From NCBI GenBank assembly GCA_001464545.1, contig LNFC01000022.1, positions 248,001-312,000 on the forward strand: a DNA stretch of 64,000 nt, in the 5' to 3' direction. Numbering within the stretch: position 1 is the stretch's first letter; every line of letters starts with the position of its first letter. This DNA is from Acidobacteria bacterium Ga0077551. Its GTDB lineage: Bacteria > Pseudomonadota > Alphaproteobacteria > Caulobacterales > Hyphomonadaceae. Below, piece after piece: positions 39,721 to 47,743 of the stretch. A model generated the notes under the pieces. The model made no database searches and was not told where the DNA came from. It saw nothing but the letters and a program-made list of their open reading frames with translations. Position numbers and translations under genes: made by a program.

Positions 39721-40194
39721 GTGTCGCAGGACTTTGATTTCCAGATCGGCAGCTGGCGCGTCACGCACCGGCGCTTGCGCGAACGCCTCGTCGGCTCAAC
39801 CGACTGGGAAACCTTCACCGGCACCAGCACCATGCGTCCGGTCCTCGGCGGCTCCGGCAATATCGAAGACAACGTCCTTCACATCTCGACGGGCACCTAC
39901 CGCGCCATCGCCATCCGGTCGTTCGATCCCGCCTTGAAAACCTGGGTCATCTGGTGGCTCGATCACCGCAATCCCCATGCGCTGGATGTGCCGGTCATCG
40001 GCCGCTTCGTGGACGGCGTCGGCACCTTCACGGCGGTGGATACGTCCGGCGACCGGCCGGTCCATGTCCGCTTTCTCTGGCTGCAGACCGACACGTCCAC
40101 GCCGCGCTGGGAGCAGGCCATGTCCGTTGACGGCGGCGAAACCTGGGAAACCAACTGGACCATGGATTTCGAGCGCGCGTCAGCAGACGGCTGA
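39721..40194 (+). CDS. DUF1579-like small protein
   Basis: Protein of 157 residues starting at GTG, 9 bp after the GT9 gene. The opening FDFQIGSWRVTHRRLRERL and regular beta strands (TSTMRPVLGGSGNIEDNVLH, TWVIWWLDHRNPHALDVP) resemble DUF1579-type proteins, which have a lipocalin-like barrel. There is no signal peptide. Function unknown; position suggests cotranscription with the glycosyltransferases. Convergent with the zinc protease, 4 bp apart. Confidence 0.7.
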   Translation: MSQDFDFQIGSWRVTHRRLRERLVGSTDWETFTGTSTMRPVLGGSGNIEDNVLHISTGTYRAIAIRSFDPALKTWVIWWLDHRNPHALDVPVIGRFVDGVGTFTAVDTSGDRPVHVRFLWLQTDTSTPRWEQAMSVDGGETWETNWTMDFERASADG

Positions 40195-40198
40195 AAAC

Positions 40199-42697
40199 CT
40201 AAATCCCGCAGTGCCAGCATTCTTCCGTCTGCCCCATCGAGCCGATCGGTGGGCCGGGAGGCGCCGGCAGGGCGGGCAGGGGTCTCGCGAGTTGCACCTC
40301 CTCACCCGCCAGATGCCGGGTAATCCGTGCACTGAGCGCCGCCAGGTGCGCCCGGTCCGTCTCGCTCTGGCCCTTGCGCTTCTTGCCGAAGCCGTCCCTG
40401 AGCGCGGCCAGTTTCGCGTCCGCTACCGCCGACACCTCCGGCGTGGCGCCTTCTGCCCGCGCCAGCGCCATCAACTCGGACACGAACCGCGCCTGCACCA
40501 CCCGCGACAGCGGCGCAAGCCGTGCGTCCGTCTGCGGCGCAAACACCGCCGCGTCGATCTCGTCGAGGATCGACCGCAGGCTCAGCGCGCCCGGCACACG
40601 TTGCTCATACGCCGCCACCCGGCCTGCCCGTGACGGCTCCAGGATCGCCGACAGGGTCAGTCCCACCGCAATGTCCGCCGCCCCCGCCAGGTCAAACACC
40701 GGACCCGTCCGTCCCGGGAACACTTCCAGCAGATCGCCGCCGCCGGCATAGCCGACATCACCGGGCGTCAGCTGGTTGAGCAGCGCGTCCGGCAGGTCCA
40801 GCGCCGCCGGGTCCAGCGTGCGCGTCAGCGCGGCCAGCGCGCGCCGCTGCTCGGCTGCCGGCACAGGCGCCGCTGCCGCGTCGCCATCCCCGGTCAGGGC
40901 ATATCGGAAATCCAGCCCGCCGATGAACTTTGCCGCCGCCTCGATCTGGTAGCGGTGATAGAGATAGATCGGCACGATCACGGCGTTTAGGTCGGACGTC
41001 GGTCGCCCCGGCGCCAGCGCGCCCGGCCCGAAATTGTCCAGCGCAATCCGCCGCACCGCCATCACCTCGTCCAGTGCGGCCACCGGGTCTGCACCATTGT
41101 CCCACACCGAGGCATAAGGGTGCGCGGTCTCCACGCTGCGCGCATGGTCGTCCGAGACGAACCGCAGGCCCGAGCCGTAAGCCTGCGCCACCATCGCATC
41201 CAGCGCCGCCCGGTCATCGCCGCCTTGCGGAAACTCCGTATACAGCCATTCGATCGTGAACAGGTCCCAGGCCCCGAGGCCCACGCCGTAGGCCTGCGAG
41301 AAATCCAGTGACCCATCCGCCGCCGGCTTCACCCAGGGCGCCGGATAGTCCATCACCGAGGCGCGCCCGTTCCCGCTCGCTGCAAAATTATGCGCGATCC
41401 CCAGCGTATGACCTACCTCGTGCGCCGACAGCTGCCGGATGCGCGCCAGCGATATCTCGATCGGATCATCCGCCGCGCCGGTGCCGGTCTTCGCCGCCCC
41501 CGCGAGCCCCTCGAAGATCATCCGGTCCTGACGCACGCGCTGCGAGCCGAGGATGACGTTCGCCTTCAGGATCTCCCCCGTGCGCGGGTCGGTCACGCTC
41601 TGTCCGTAAGACCAGCCCCGCGTCTGCCGGTGCACCCAGTTGATCACGTTGTAGCGCACGTCCAGCGGATGCGCGTCCTCCGGCAGCACCTCCACACGGT
41701 AGGCATCCTTGAAGCCTGCCGCCTCGAACCCGGCCGCCCACCAGCCCGCGCCCTCGATCAGCGCATCACGTATTTCCGCCGGCGCGCCATTGTCGACATA
41801 AAACACGATCGGCTTCTTCACCGGGCTGACCGCCGCCGAAGGATCGGTCTTCTCCAACCGGAAACGCTGCGACAGGCGGGTCACAATGGGGTCGTCCAGC
41901 GGCGACGAGAAATCATGAAAGCCGAGCCCGATATTCGCCGTACGCTGATCAAATGCGCGCGGCGCATACCCGTCATCCGGCAACCGCACGAAGGAATGAT
42001 GCAGCACCAGCGTCACCGCCCGCGCGTCCGCCGCCGCCGCCCGCGTCTCGGCATTCGGCTTCGAGGTCTCGAAGGTCAGGAACGCGTCGATCTCCGCATT
42101 GTCGGGGAATGACAGCACGCTGGCCGGATCCGGCATCGACCGGTCCGCCGCCAGGGTGTAGCTGCCCGCGCCCTCGCCGTGCGCCAGCGCCGACGCGAGG
42201 TTCGCCGCGTCCCGCGTCAGGAACCCCGTCAGGTCCACCAGCACCCGCCCGTCCGCACTCCTCGCCGCAATCTCCCCCGACCACAGGAACGACGGCGCAA
42301 AGCTCTGCTGCACGGATTTCGCCTCCGCCGCCCGGCCGGACGTCGCCCGGTAGCGCCAGTTCTCCTGCTCGGCCACCACCTTGCCGCCGATCTGCCGGAA
42401 CCGCACGATCTCGCCCGAAGAGGCATACCCCCGGTCCAGCCCGACCGGGTTCGACCCCAGCCCCGCCGTCAGCCCCGTCGAGTAGATGAACCGCACGCTG
42501 ACCCCGTCCGCCCCCGGCGCGGGCAGGGCGGCCAGCACCTGCGCGGTGTCCTTATCGACATAGAGGTCCAGGAAGCCCGGCTTTGCCTCCAGCCCGGCCA
42601 CGCGCCCCTCCAGCGTCTTCGCCTTGGCGTCCCCCTGGGCCAGCACAGGCCCACACGCCAGAACGGCCAAAGCGGCAAGAATCGCGAAAAATCTCAT
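40199..42697 (-). CDS. Secreted zinc-dependent metalloprotease (DUF5117/DUF4953 type)
   Basis: Large exported metallopeptidase of 832 residues. Start at the ATG giving signal peptide [21 protein letters not shown]. The N-terminal third (~90-260) is the DUF5117-type region, and the zinc site [13 protein letters not shown] begins at residue 426 (metzincin-like HExxHxxGxxH). After it come the methionine-turn candidate [10 protein letters not shown] and a C-terminal helical region with the DUF4953 block. Enzymes of this group are common in Caulobacterales and Bacteroidetes; natural substrates are unknown. Stands alone on its strand. Confidence 0.86.
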   Translation of the reverse strand: MRFFAILAALAVLACGPVLAQGDAKAKTLEGRVAGLEAKPGFLDLYVDKDTAQVLAALPAPGADGVSVRFIYSTGLTAGLGSNPVGLDRGYASSGEIVRFRQIGGKVVAEQENWRYRATSGRAAEAKSVQQSFAPSFLWSGEIAARSADGRVLVDLTGFLTRDAANLASALAHGEGAGSYTLAADRSMPDPASVLSFPDNAEIDAFLTFETSKPNAETRAAAADARAVTLVLHHSFVRLPDDGYAPRAFDQRTANIGLGFHDFSSPLDDPIVTRLSQRFRLEKTDPSAAVSPVKKPIVFYVDNGAPAEIRDALIEGAGWWAAGFEAAGFKDAYRVEVLPEDAHPLDVRYNVINWVHRQTRGWSYGQSVTDPRTGEILKANVILGSQRVRQDRMIFEGLAGAAKTGTGAADDPIEISLARIRQLSAHEVGHTLGIAHNFAASGNGRASVMDYPAPWVKPAADGSLDFSQAYGVGLGAWDLFTIEWLYTEFPQGGDDRAALDAMVAQAYGSGLRFVSDDHARSVETAHPYASVWDNGADPVAALDEVMAVRRIALDNFGPGALAPGRPTSDLNAVIVPIYLYHRYQIEAAAKFIGGLDFRYALTGDGDAAAAPVPAAEQRRALAALTRTLDPAALDLPDALLNQLTPGDVGYAGGGDLLEVFPGRTGPVFDLAGAADIAVGLTLSAILEPSRAGRVAAYEQRVPGALSLRSILDEIDAAVFAPQTDARLAPLSRVVQARFVSELMALARAEGATPEVSAVADAKLAALRDGFGKKRKGQSETDRAHLAALSARITRHLAGEEVQLARPLPALPAPPGPPIGSMGQTEECWHCGI

Positions 42698-42882
42698 GGC
42701 AGGCCCCCGGATGCACAGTCTCCGCCCCACTAAACGGGATCATGCGCCCCAGGGCAACGCGCCCCGGCGAAGTTTGCCGGTTGCGTCTTTCCCCGCCCCG
42801 GGCCAGAGCATCCCGCCTTGAAGATGCCCGCAAACACAGGCATATTCCCGCCTCGTTCAACAATCCCGGAAGGAGTTTTCCA

Positions 42883-43425
42883 ATAGCTCGCAGACCAGAA
42901 GCCGATGCGCCCGTCAAAAAACAGGTCGGGCCACGTATCAATGACGAGATCCGCGCCGCCCGCGTGCTGCTGATCGACGAAAAAGGTGAGAAGCAGGGCG
43001 TCATGCCGCTGGCTGCCGCGCTGGACGCGGCCCGCGAAGCCTCGCTCGACCTTGTGGAAGTTTCCGGCGACCAGGAAGTTCCGGTCGTCAAGTTGCTCGA
43101 TTACGGCAAGCTGCGCTTTGAAGAGCGCAAGAAGAAGGCCGCCGCCCGGAAGAAGCAGAAATCCTCCGAGCTGAAAGAGATCAAGATCCGGCCGAACATC
43201 GACACGCACGACTACGAAGTGAAGTCGCGCGCCATCCACCGCTTCTTCGAGGACGGCGACAAGGTGAAGATCACCCTGCGCTTCCGCGGCCGCGAGATGG
43301 CCCACCAGCATCTCGGCATGGAACTGCTCGAGAAGATGAAGTCGGACTTCGCCGAAGCCGCCAAGGTCGAGCTCGAGCCCAAGCTCGAAGGCAAGCAGAT
43401 GACCATGGTCCTCGCCCCGCGGTAA
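42883..43425 (+). CDS. infC: Translation initiation factor IF-3, probable AUA start
   Basis: IF-3 prevents premature subunit joining and checks the start codon. The product begins [12 protein letters not shown] and then the family sequence [20 protein letters not shown], with the linker [20 protein letters not shown] and the C-terminal domain [20 protein letters not shown]. No ATG, GTG or TTG lies at a sensible place. AAGGAG sits seven bases before ATA at 42883, giving 180 residues, the usual size. Non-standard starts (AUU in E. coli) are the basis of infC autoregulation, so AUA probably does the same here. A terminator follows, cutting it off from rpmI-rplT. Confidence 0.9.
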   Translation: MARRPEADAPVKKQVGPRINDEIRAARVLLIDEKGEKQGVMPLAAALDAAREASLDLVEVSGDQEVPVVKLLDYGKLRFEERKKKAAARKKQKSSELKEIKIRPNIDTHDYEVKSRAIHRFFEDGDKVKITLRFRGREMAHQHLGMELLEKMKSDFAEAAKVELEPKLEGKQMTMVLAPR

Positions 43426-43452
43426 GCGGCTGCGCCGGACCCTGTCTGCAAA

Positions 43453-43480
43453 AAAGCCCCGGTCTTTCGGCCGGGGCTTT
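43453..43480. terminator. Bidirectional rho-independent terminator between infC and the BON gene
   Basis: Perfect 10-bp arms AAAGCCCCGG / CCGGGGCTTT with an 8-base loop lie between the convergent ends of infC and the BON-domain gene. On the minus strand the hairpin runs into a T tract (complement of AAAAAA at 43450-43455), so it is strongest for the BON gene. On the plus strand only three T follow, inside the stem. Confidence 0.85.
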
Positions 43481-43508
43481 CGCATATCTGGCTGAGGCAA
43501 GCCCCGGC

Positions 43509-44156
43509 CTAGCTGACCCGGATATTGTTGGTCACCGAGCTGACGCCGGGCGCAGCCCAGGCCGTGTTCCCGGCAATCTGCCGCTCGGACCAGTTGTTCA
43601 CCTTGCCGGTCAGCGTCACCTTGCCGTTCGCGGCGGTGACATCGACATGCTCGGGCTTGAACCAGGACCGCGTCAGCGCGCCCATGATGTCTGCCTTGAT
43701 GTCGCCGGCGTTCGGCTGCGGCTTGATCGCGACCTTGTTCGATACGCCCGTCACGCCCCAGAGCGTGCGCACGGAGTCGGCGGCGGCGTCCTTCTGGAAG
43801 TGCCAGCCGACGTCGCCGGTCAGGGTCATCCATCCGTCATTGACGGTCACCTTGACCGCGTCCTTCGGAACCGAGGAGTCCCAGGCGAGGCGGTGCAGGG
43901 CAGCTTCGGCAATCTCCGCGTCGCCATGCTTCACGTCGAATGGAAGTTTGACCTCGATCTCTTCGGCAACGCCTCTAACATCCTTGACGCGCAGCGCCGC
44001 GGTTTCGGCGGCATGCTTTTCGGAATAGGAGCCGACATTGCCGGTCAGCGTGATTACGCCATCACTGGCGGTAACGCCGATATGGGCCGAGTTGACGCTG
44101 GGCTCCCAGTTCAGTTCGTCGAGAACCGATTGCTTCAGTTGCAGGTCGTTGGACAT
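43509..44156 (-). CDS. Triple BON-domain protein
   Basis: Protein of 215 residues made of three BON domains in a row (~5-70, ~80-145, ~150-215), each with the GxVxL-type strand (DGVITLTGNVGSYSEKHAAE, DGWMTLTGDVGWHFQKDAAA, NGKVTLTGKVNNWSERQIAG). No signal peptide is visible, so unlike OsmY it may stay in the cytoplasm. BON domains are linked to membrane/phospholipid binding and osmotic stress. Start chosen at 44156 after AAAGGAG; the frame opens at 44177. Upstream, GGAAC-N17-CTTT on this strand is a weak match to the EcfG stress-sigma promoter. It interrupts infC-rpmI-rplT. Confidence 0.86.
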   Translation of the reverse strand: MSNDLQLKQSVLDELNWEPSVNSAHIGVTASDGVITLTGNVGSYSEKHAAETAALRVKDVRGVAEEIEVKLPFDVKHGDAEIAEAALHRLAWDSSVPKDAVKVTVNDGWMTLTGDVGWHFQKDAAADSVRTLWGVTGVSNKVAIKPQPNAGDIKADIMGALTRSWFKPEHVDVTAANGKVTLTGKVNNWSERQIAGNTAWAAPGVSSVTNNIRVS

Positions 44157-44485
44157 CTCTGTCTCCTTTAAGCGCATGGGGCGGGGTCCGTGCGGGGGCA
44201 GGGGACCGAGGGGTCCGCGCGGCGGTCCCCACTGCTCACCAGCGCCCCGCGGCGCCGCGCCGGTAGCCTCGGAAAGTACGCGAGGCGCGCAGTGTTCCGC
44301 CGGGATTGTCCCCGCAACGATGGGCGGCTTTCACACGCCGGAGGCCGCCGGATGCGCGGCCCCGGCGGGGTTTCCGTGCGCGCCGCCGCCCGCCGCCTGG
44401 ATGCGACAACTGAGTTGGGGCTTTGACAAGCGGGCGCATATTCACAACAGCCGCCGTAAACGACGTGACCGATGGAGACTGTCCG
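44157..44485. other. 329-bp divergent intergenic region
   Basis: Very GC-rich gap between the BON gene and the HWE kinase gene that must hold both promoters. It has some open frames, but none with a ribosome site or family-like sequence. The one motif of note is GGAAC-N17-CTTT on the minus strand (44273-44298), one base off the CGTT of EcfG promoters. GGAGA at 44474-44478 serves the kinase ATG. Confidence 0.5.
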
Positions 44486-45487
44486 ATGACGCCTGCCAGG
44501 TCGAACCTGCCTGTCTGGAATGAACGCCACCTCCGCATCGCCGTCGAAGGCGCCGGAGTCGCCCTCTGGGCCTGGAATGTCGATACCGACAAGCTGCTCC
44601 TCGACCAGCGCTCCTATGATCTCTGGGGCGTGCCGAATACCAACGAGGTCACCTTCGAAGACCTCTCCGCCCATATCCACCCGGCGGACCGGGACCGCGT
44701 GCGCGCCGCCTTCGCCGCAACCCGCGCGATCATGGGCCAGTACGAGATCGATTTCCGCATCATGATCGGTGAGGAAGTCCGCTGGGTCTCGGCCCGGGGG
44801 CAGGGCGAAGACGAAGGCATGCTGGACCGCACGATGTTCGGCATCTTCCTCGATGTCACCGGCCGCAAGCAGGCCGAGGAGAGCAACGAGCTGCTCGCCG
44901 GCGAGATGAGCCACCGGGTGAAGAACCTGCTCGCCATCGCCTCCGGCCTCACCTCGATCACCTCCCGCTCCGCCTCCTCGACTGAGGACATGGCCCGCCA
45001 GCTGACCAACCGCCTCACTGCGCTTGGCCGCGCGCATGATCTCGTCCGCCCGCTGCCGGGTGAGGGCAAGAAGGATGCGCTGCTCGGAGACCTGATCTCG
45101 GTCCTGCTCTCGCCCTATGACGATCCGGGCGCCTTCAGTGGCCGCATCCGCGTCTCCGTCCCGCGCATGGCCGTCGGCGAGGCCGCCGCCACCACGCTCG
45201 CGCTCGTCATCCATGAACTTGCCACCAACGCGCTGAAATACGGCGCGCTGTCGACCGACGAGGGCACGCTGGACGTCTCCTCTTCCAGCCATGAAGACGA
45301 GGTCGTGGTCGTCTGGACCGAACGCGGCGGCCCGCCGGTCGAAAGCCCCACGGGGCAGGGCGGCTTCGGAAGCAAGCTGATCAACCGCGCCATGTCTGCT
45401 CAGCTCGGCGGCACCCTCACCTGCGACTGGGCCGAAGACGGCGTCACAGTCACCCTGAAAATGGACCGCCAAAGCCTCGAAGCCTGA
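44486..45487 (+). CDS. PAS-HWE family sensor histidine kinase
   Basis: Soluble sensor kinase of 333 residues with no membrane segment. A PAS_3-like domain (~10-125: GVALWAWNVDTDKLLLDQRS ... IFLDVTGRKQAEE) precedes an HWE/HisKA_2 kinase domain with phosphoacceptor H143 in GEMSHRVKNLLAIASG and an HATPase with LVIHELATNALKYGALS. Such kinases in alphaproteobacteria often feed the PhyR-EcfG general stress response. No regulator gene adjoins it. The start follows GGAG; it lies divergent from the BON gene and ~260 bp before rpmI. Confidence 0.88.
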   Translation: MTPARSNLPVWNERHLRIAVEGAGVALWAWNVDTDKLLLDQRSYDLWGVPNTNEVTFEDLSAHIHPADRDRVRAAFAATRAIMGQYEIDFRIMIGEEVRWVSARGQGEDEGMLDRTMFGIFLDVTGRKQAEESNELLAGEMSHRVKNLLAIASGLTSITSRSASSTEDMARQLTNRLTALGRAHDLVRPLPGEGKKDALLGDLISVLLSPYDDPGAFSGRIRVSVPRMAVGEAAATTLALVIHELATNALKYGALSTDEGTLDVSSSSHEDEVVVVWTERGGPPVESPTGQGGFGSKLINRAMSAQLGGTLTCDWAEDGVTVTLKMDRQSLEA

Positions 45488-45521
45488 GGGCGGGCAGGGG
45501 CGCGGCTCGCCTGCCGGGCGA

Positions 45522-45551
45522 AAACCGTCCACACCCCGTTCTGGACGGTTT
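45522..45551. terminator. Hairpin after the HWE kinase gene
   Basis: Perfect 10-bp arms AAACCGTCCA / TGGACGGTTT with a 10-base loop, 34 bp after the kinase stop. Only a short T run follows, so it may be a weak terminator or a structural element in the rpmI leader. The sequence TCTGGACGG just after repeats part of the right arm. Confidence 0.45.
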
Positions 45552-45621
45552 CTGGACGGGGCCGGAACGGGGCTGCACCGGGCGCCGGGCAGAACTTGTG
45601 CGCAGGTTCGTCCGCGCCCCC

Positions 45622-45650
45622 TTGATTCCGCCGCGCGCCTCCGTCATAAG
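45622..45650 (+). promoter_or_regulatory. Possible promoter of rpmI-rplT
   Basis: TTGATT and CATAAG are separated by 17 bp, about 100 bp upstream of the rpmI ATG. A separate promoter is needed because infC is closed by a terminator and the kinase gene by a hairpin. The ~95-base leader this implies could carry L20 autoregulation, but no known L20-leader fold was recognised. Confidence 0.35.
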
Positions 45651-45748
45651 CCGCCTCTTGCCGGACTCCGGGGCGACGGCATTGCCCCCAGGACGCGCAT
45701 TTTGGGCCGCCAGATCTGGTGTGAGCTCTACAGTTTGAGGAGAAAAAC

Positions 45749-45949
45749 ATGCCGAAGATGAAGACCAAGAAGGCCGCTGCCAAGCGGTTCAAGATCACCG
45801 CGACAGGCAAGCTGAAGCATGGTGTGGCCGGCAAACGCCACCGCCTGATCAGCCACAACTCGAAATATATCCGTCAGAACCGCGGCACGTCCGTCGGCGC
45901 GAAGGCGGACGAAGCCCGCGTGAAGAAGTACCTGCCGTACGGCCTGTAA
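45749..45949 (+). CDS. rpmI: 50S ribosomal protein L35
   Basis: Basic ribosomal protein of 66 residues: MPKMKTKKAAAKRFKITATG, then KLKHGVAGKRHRLISHNSK, and the usual end VKKYLPYGL. It has a strong ribosome site (TTGAGGAGAAAAAC before ATG). In most bacteria rpmI directly follows infC; here 2.3 kb and two genes intervene. Confidence 0.97.
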   Translation: MPKMKTKKAAAKRFKITATGKLKHGVAGKRHRLISHNSKYIRQNRGTSVGAKADEARVKKYLPYGL

Positions 45950-45993
45950 CTTCCAAACCCTTGATCTTGAACACGAATTGACAGGAGGCAACC

Positions 45994-46356
45994 ATGCCCC
46001 GTTCCCGCGCCAAAGTACCCGCCCACGCCCGCCACAAGAAGATTCTGAAGCAGGCCAAGGGCTTCCGCAACCGCCGCAAGAATACCTTCTCCAACGCCGT
46101 CGCCGCTGTCTGGAAAGCCGGCGAATACGCCTACGTTGGTCGCAAGGTCAAAAAGCGCCAGTTCCGCTCCCTCTGGATCCAACGCATCAACGCCGCCGTC
46201 CGCATCCATGATGAAGAGCTGACGTATTCCAGCTTCATCAATGGCCTGACCAAGGCCGGCATTGAAGTTGACCGGAAGGTCATGGCCGATCTCGCCGTGC
46301 GCGAGCCCGAGGCTTTCGGCGCGCTTGTCGCCCAAGCCAAATCCGCCCTCGCTTAA
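45994..46356 (+). CDS. rplT: 50S ribosomal protein L20
   Basis: Ribosomal protein of 120 residues that binds 23S rRNA early in 50S assembly and often represses its own operon. Sequence matches L20 throughout: [40 protein letters not shown], then [20 protein letters not shown]. The start follows ACAGGAGGC, an excellent ribosome site. A 53-codon ORF begins 12 bp after its stop. Confidence 0.98.
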   Translation: MPRSRAKVPAHARHKKILKQAKGFRNRRKNTFSNAVAAVWKAGEYAYVGRKVKKRQFRSLWIQRINAAVRIHDEELTYSSFINGLTKAGIEVDRKVMADLAVREPEAFGALVAQAKSALA

Positions 46357-46368
46357 GGAAATCGACAG

Positions 46369-46530
46369 ATGAGCAAGTCCCCCAGCAGCGTTCTCCACCC
46401 GAGCAAGAAGCCGCGCGTCAAGCGCCGGAACTCCAAGTGGACCGCCAACCTGAGCAAGCGCGCCAATATCGGCATTTTTGGCAACACCAAGAAGGCCCGC
46501 AACGCCCGCAAGAAAGCCGCCCGCGCGTAA
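46369..46530 (+). CDS. Uncharacterised 53-residue highly basic protein after rplT
   Basis: Short ORF with ATG nine bases after an AAGGAA ribosome site, in the rplT transcript and closed by a terminator 40 bp downstream. The product begins MSKSPSSVLHPSKKPRVKRR and ends KKARNARKKAARA. It has 17 lysine or arginine residues, no acidic residue, one tryptophan (W24) and a short hydrophobic spot NIGIFG. Codon choice and GC bias are like those of its neighbours. I do not recognise it: it is not L35, L34 or L36. Its place suggests a ribosome- or RNA-associated protein. Short length makes it easy to miss in annotation. Confidence 0.7.
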   Translation: MSKSPSSVLHPSKKPRVKRRNSKWTANLSKRANIGIFGNTKKARNARKKAARA

Positions 46531-46569
46531 TCTGACCGCGCCGTCTGGCCCTGCGCCAGCGACTGAATT

Positions 46570-46609
46570 AAGCCTCCCGCTGACCCTCGTGTCACGGGAG
46601 GCTTTTTTC
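46570..46609 (+). terminator. Strong terminator after the ribosomal operon, overlapping the next gene's ribosome site
   Basis: Arms AAGCCTCCCG / CGGGAGGCTT (10 bp) extend inward by TGAC/GTCA across one bulged C, with a 6-base loop and six T at the end. The 3' arm contains GGGAGG, which sits 8 bases before the ATG at 46610 and is that gene's only ribosome site, so folding would hide it. Confidence 0.88.
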
Positions 46610-47668
46610 ATGGGCGTATCGAAGCTGAGCGGAGCATTGCGGATCGGCCTGGGCGTCAGCCTGGTCGTGTTCGTGCTCGCGGCCGGCTTCCTGCAGCGCT
46701 CGCCGTGGATCCTGCCGTTTCTCGGAGCCGGGTTCACCGCCGCTTACCTGTTCGGCAAGCTGCGCCTGTGGCGGGTGGCGCGCAATTCCGGCAAGCTGAA
46801 ACGCTACTGGCTGCAGCTCCCGGCCGACTTTGCGGTGCAGCTGATCCTCGTCTCGGTCCTGTATCTTGTCGGCTTCGGCCTCCACGCGCTCACCAGCGGC
46901 GAAGCGGATGCCGCGCCGTTCGCGCCGGGCGACGCGATCTGGCCGCTTGCCTTCGGCGCGGTCGCCTCGATCCTTGGCGTCTATGTCGATCGGATCGAAG
47001 GCAAGCCGTCGAGCTATTTTCCGGTCTGGATGAGCAGCAAGGACAATTCTCCGGGAGAGAGTTCCGGGGACGACATCCGCCTCCTGCCGGAGCCGGTAAA
47101 CCTGCAGTCCTTCTTCAACGCGCCGGCGGACACGGTGTCGACCACGGAGCATGAAGCGGCGGCCTGGGCGGATGCCTATTCGGCGCTCACCGAAGGCCTC
47201 AGCGAGGACGACATCACCCGGGCCGAAGCACGCCTCGGCCGGGCGCTGCCGGACCTGCTGATTGCGCTCTACCGCCAGCAGAATGGCGGCTCGGTGGCAG
47301 GCCTCTGCATTCCGCTGCCGGGACATGCCGCGCCGACCCGCTACGACGAGGTGATCCTGCCCTTTGGCGGCTATAACGATCTGGTGCCGGCCGAGAGCCT
47401 GCGCACCGTCTGGGATACCGTCACCGACTACGCCGATCCGGCCAGCCCCGAGGATGCGGCGCAGTTCCCGGACGGGGCGAAGGCGATGATCGTGCTGGCC
47501 CAGTGGTACCGGGAAACCCTGTTCCTCGACTATAACCAGCCGGGCGCCCCACGTGTCGGCTATACCGATTTCGACCGCTACGACACCGACGGTAACCGCG
47601 ACGCCATCACCTGGTGGAAGGACTTTGAGACTTTCTTTGCCGCCTTGCGCCATTACGAGCCGGCGTGA
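46610..47668 (+). CDS. Membrane-anchored SMI1/KNR4 (SUKH) domain protein
   Basis: Protein of 352 residues. Three or four hydrophobic segments fill the N-terminal ~125 residues (IGLGVSLVVFVLAAGFLQR, PFLGAGFTAAYLFG, FAVQLILVSVLYLVGFGLHA, IWPLAFGAVASILGVYV). After a linker comes a SMI1/KNR4-like domain from ~200: DITRAEARLGRALPDLLIAL, LYRQQNGGSVAG, and the C-terminal WYRETLFLDYNQPGAPRVG plus WWKDFETFFAAL. SUKH proteins include immunity proteins of toxin systems, but no toxin gene is near. The ATG follows the terminator hairpin directly, so translation from read-through RNA may be controlled by that fold. Confidence 0.78.
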   Translation: MGVSKLSGALRIGLGVSLVVFVLAAGFLQRSPWILPFLGAGFTAAYLFGKLRLWRVARNSGKLKRYWLQLPADFAVQLILVSVLYLVGFGLHALTSGEADAAPFAPGDAIWPLAFGAVASILGVYVDRIEGKPSSYFPVWMSSKDNSPGESSGDDIRLLPEPVNLQSFFNAPADTVSTTEHEAAAWADAYSALTEGLSEDDITRAEARLGRALPDLLIALYRQQNGGSVAGLCIPLPGHAAPTRYDEVILPFGGYNDLVPAESLRTVWDTVTDYADPASPEDAAQFPDGAKAMIVLAQWYRETLFLDYNQPGAPRVGYTDFDRYDTDGNRDAITWWKDFETFFAALRHYEPA

Positions 47669-47743
47669 CCCGCGATTCTGGCGGGTTGGCGCGGGCACAA
47701 GAGGCCGCTAAACAGCGCGCTGGTTTTCCGGAAGGGTCTTCAC

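Noticed and set aside
44190..44426. 78-codon frame between the BON and HWE kinase genes
   Set aside because: Low-complexity Arg/Gly composition in a GC-rich promoter region and no ribosome site.
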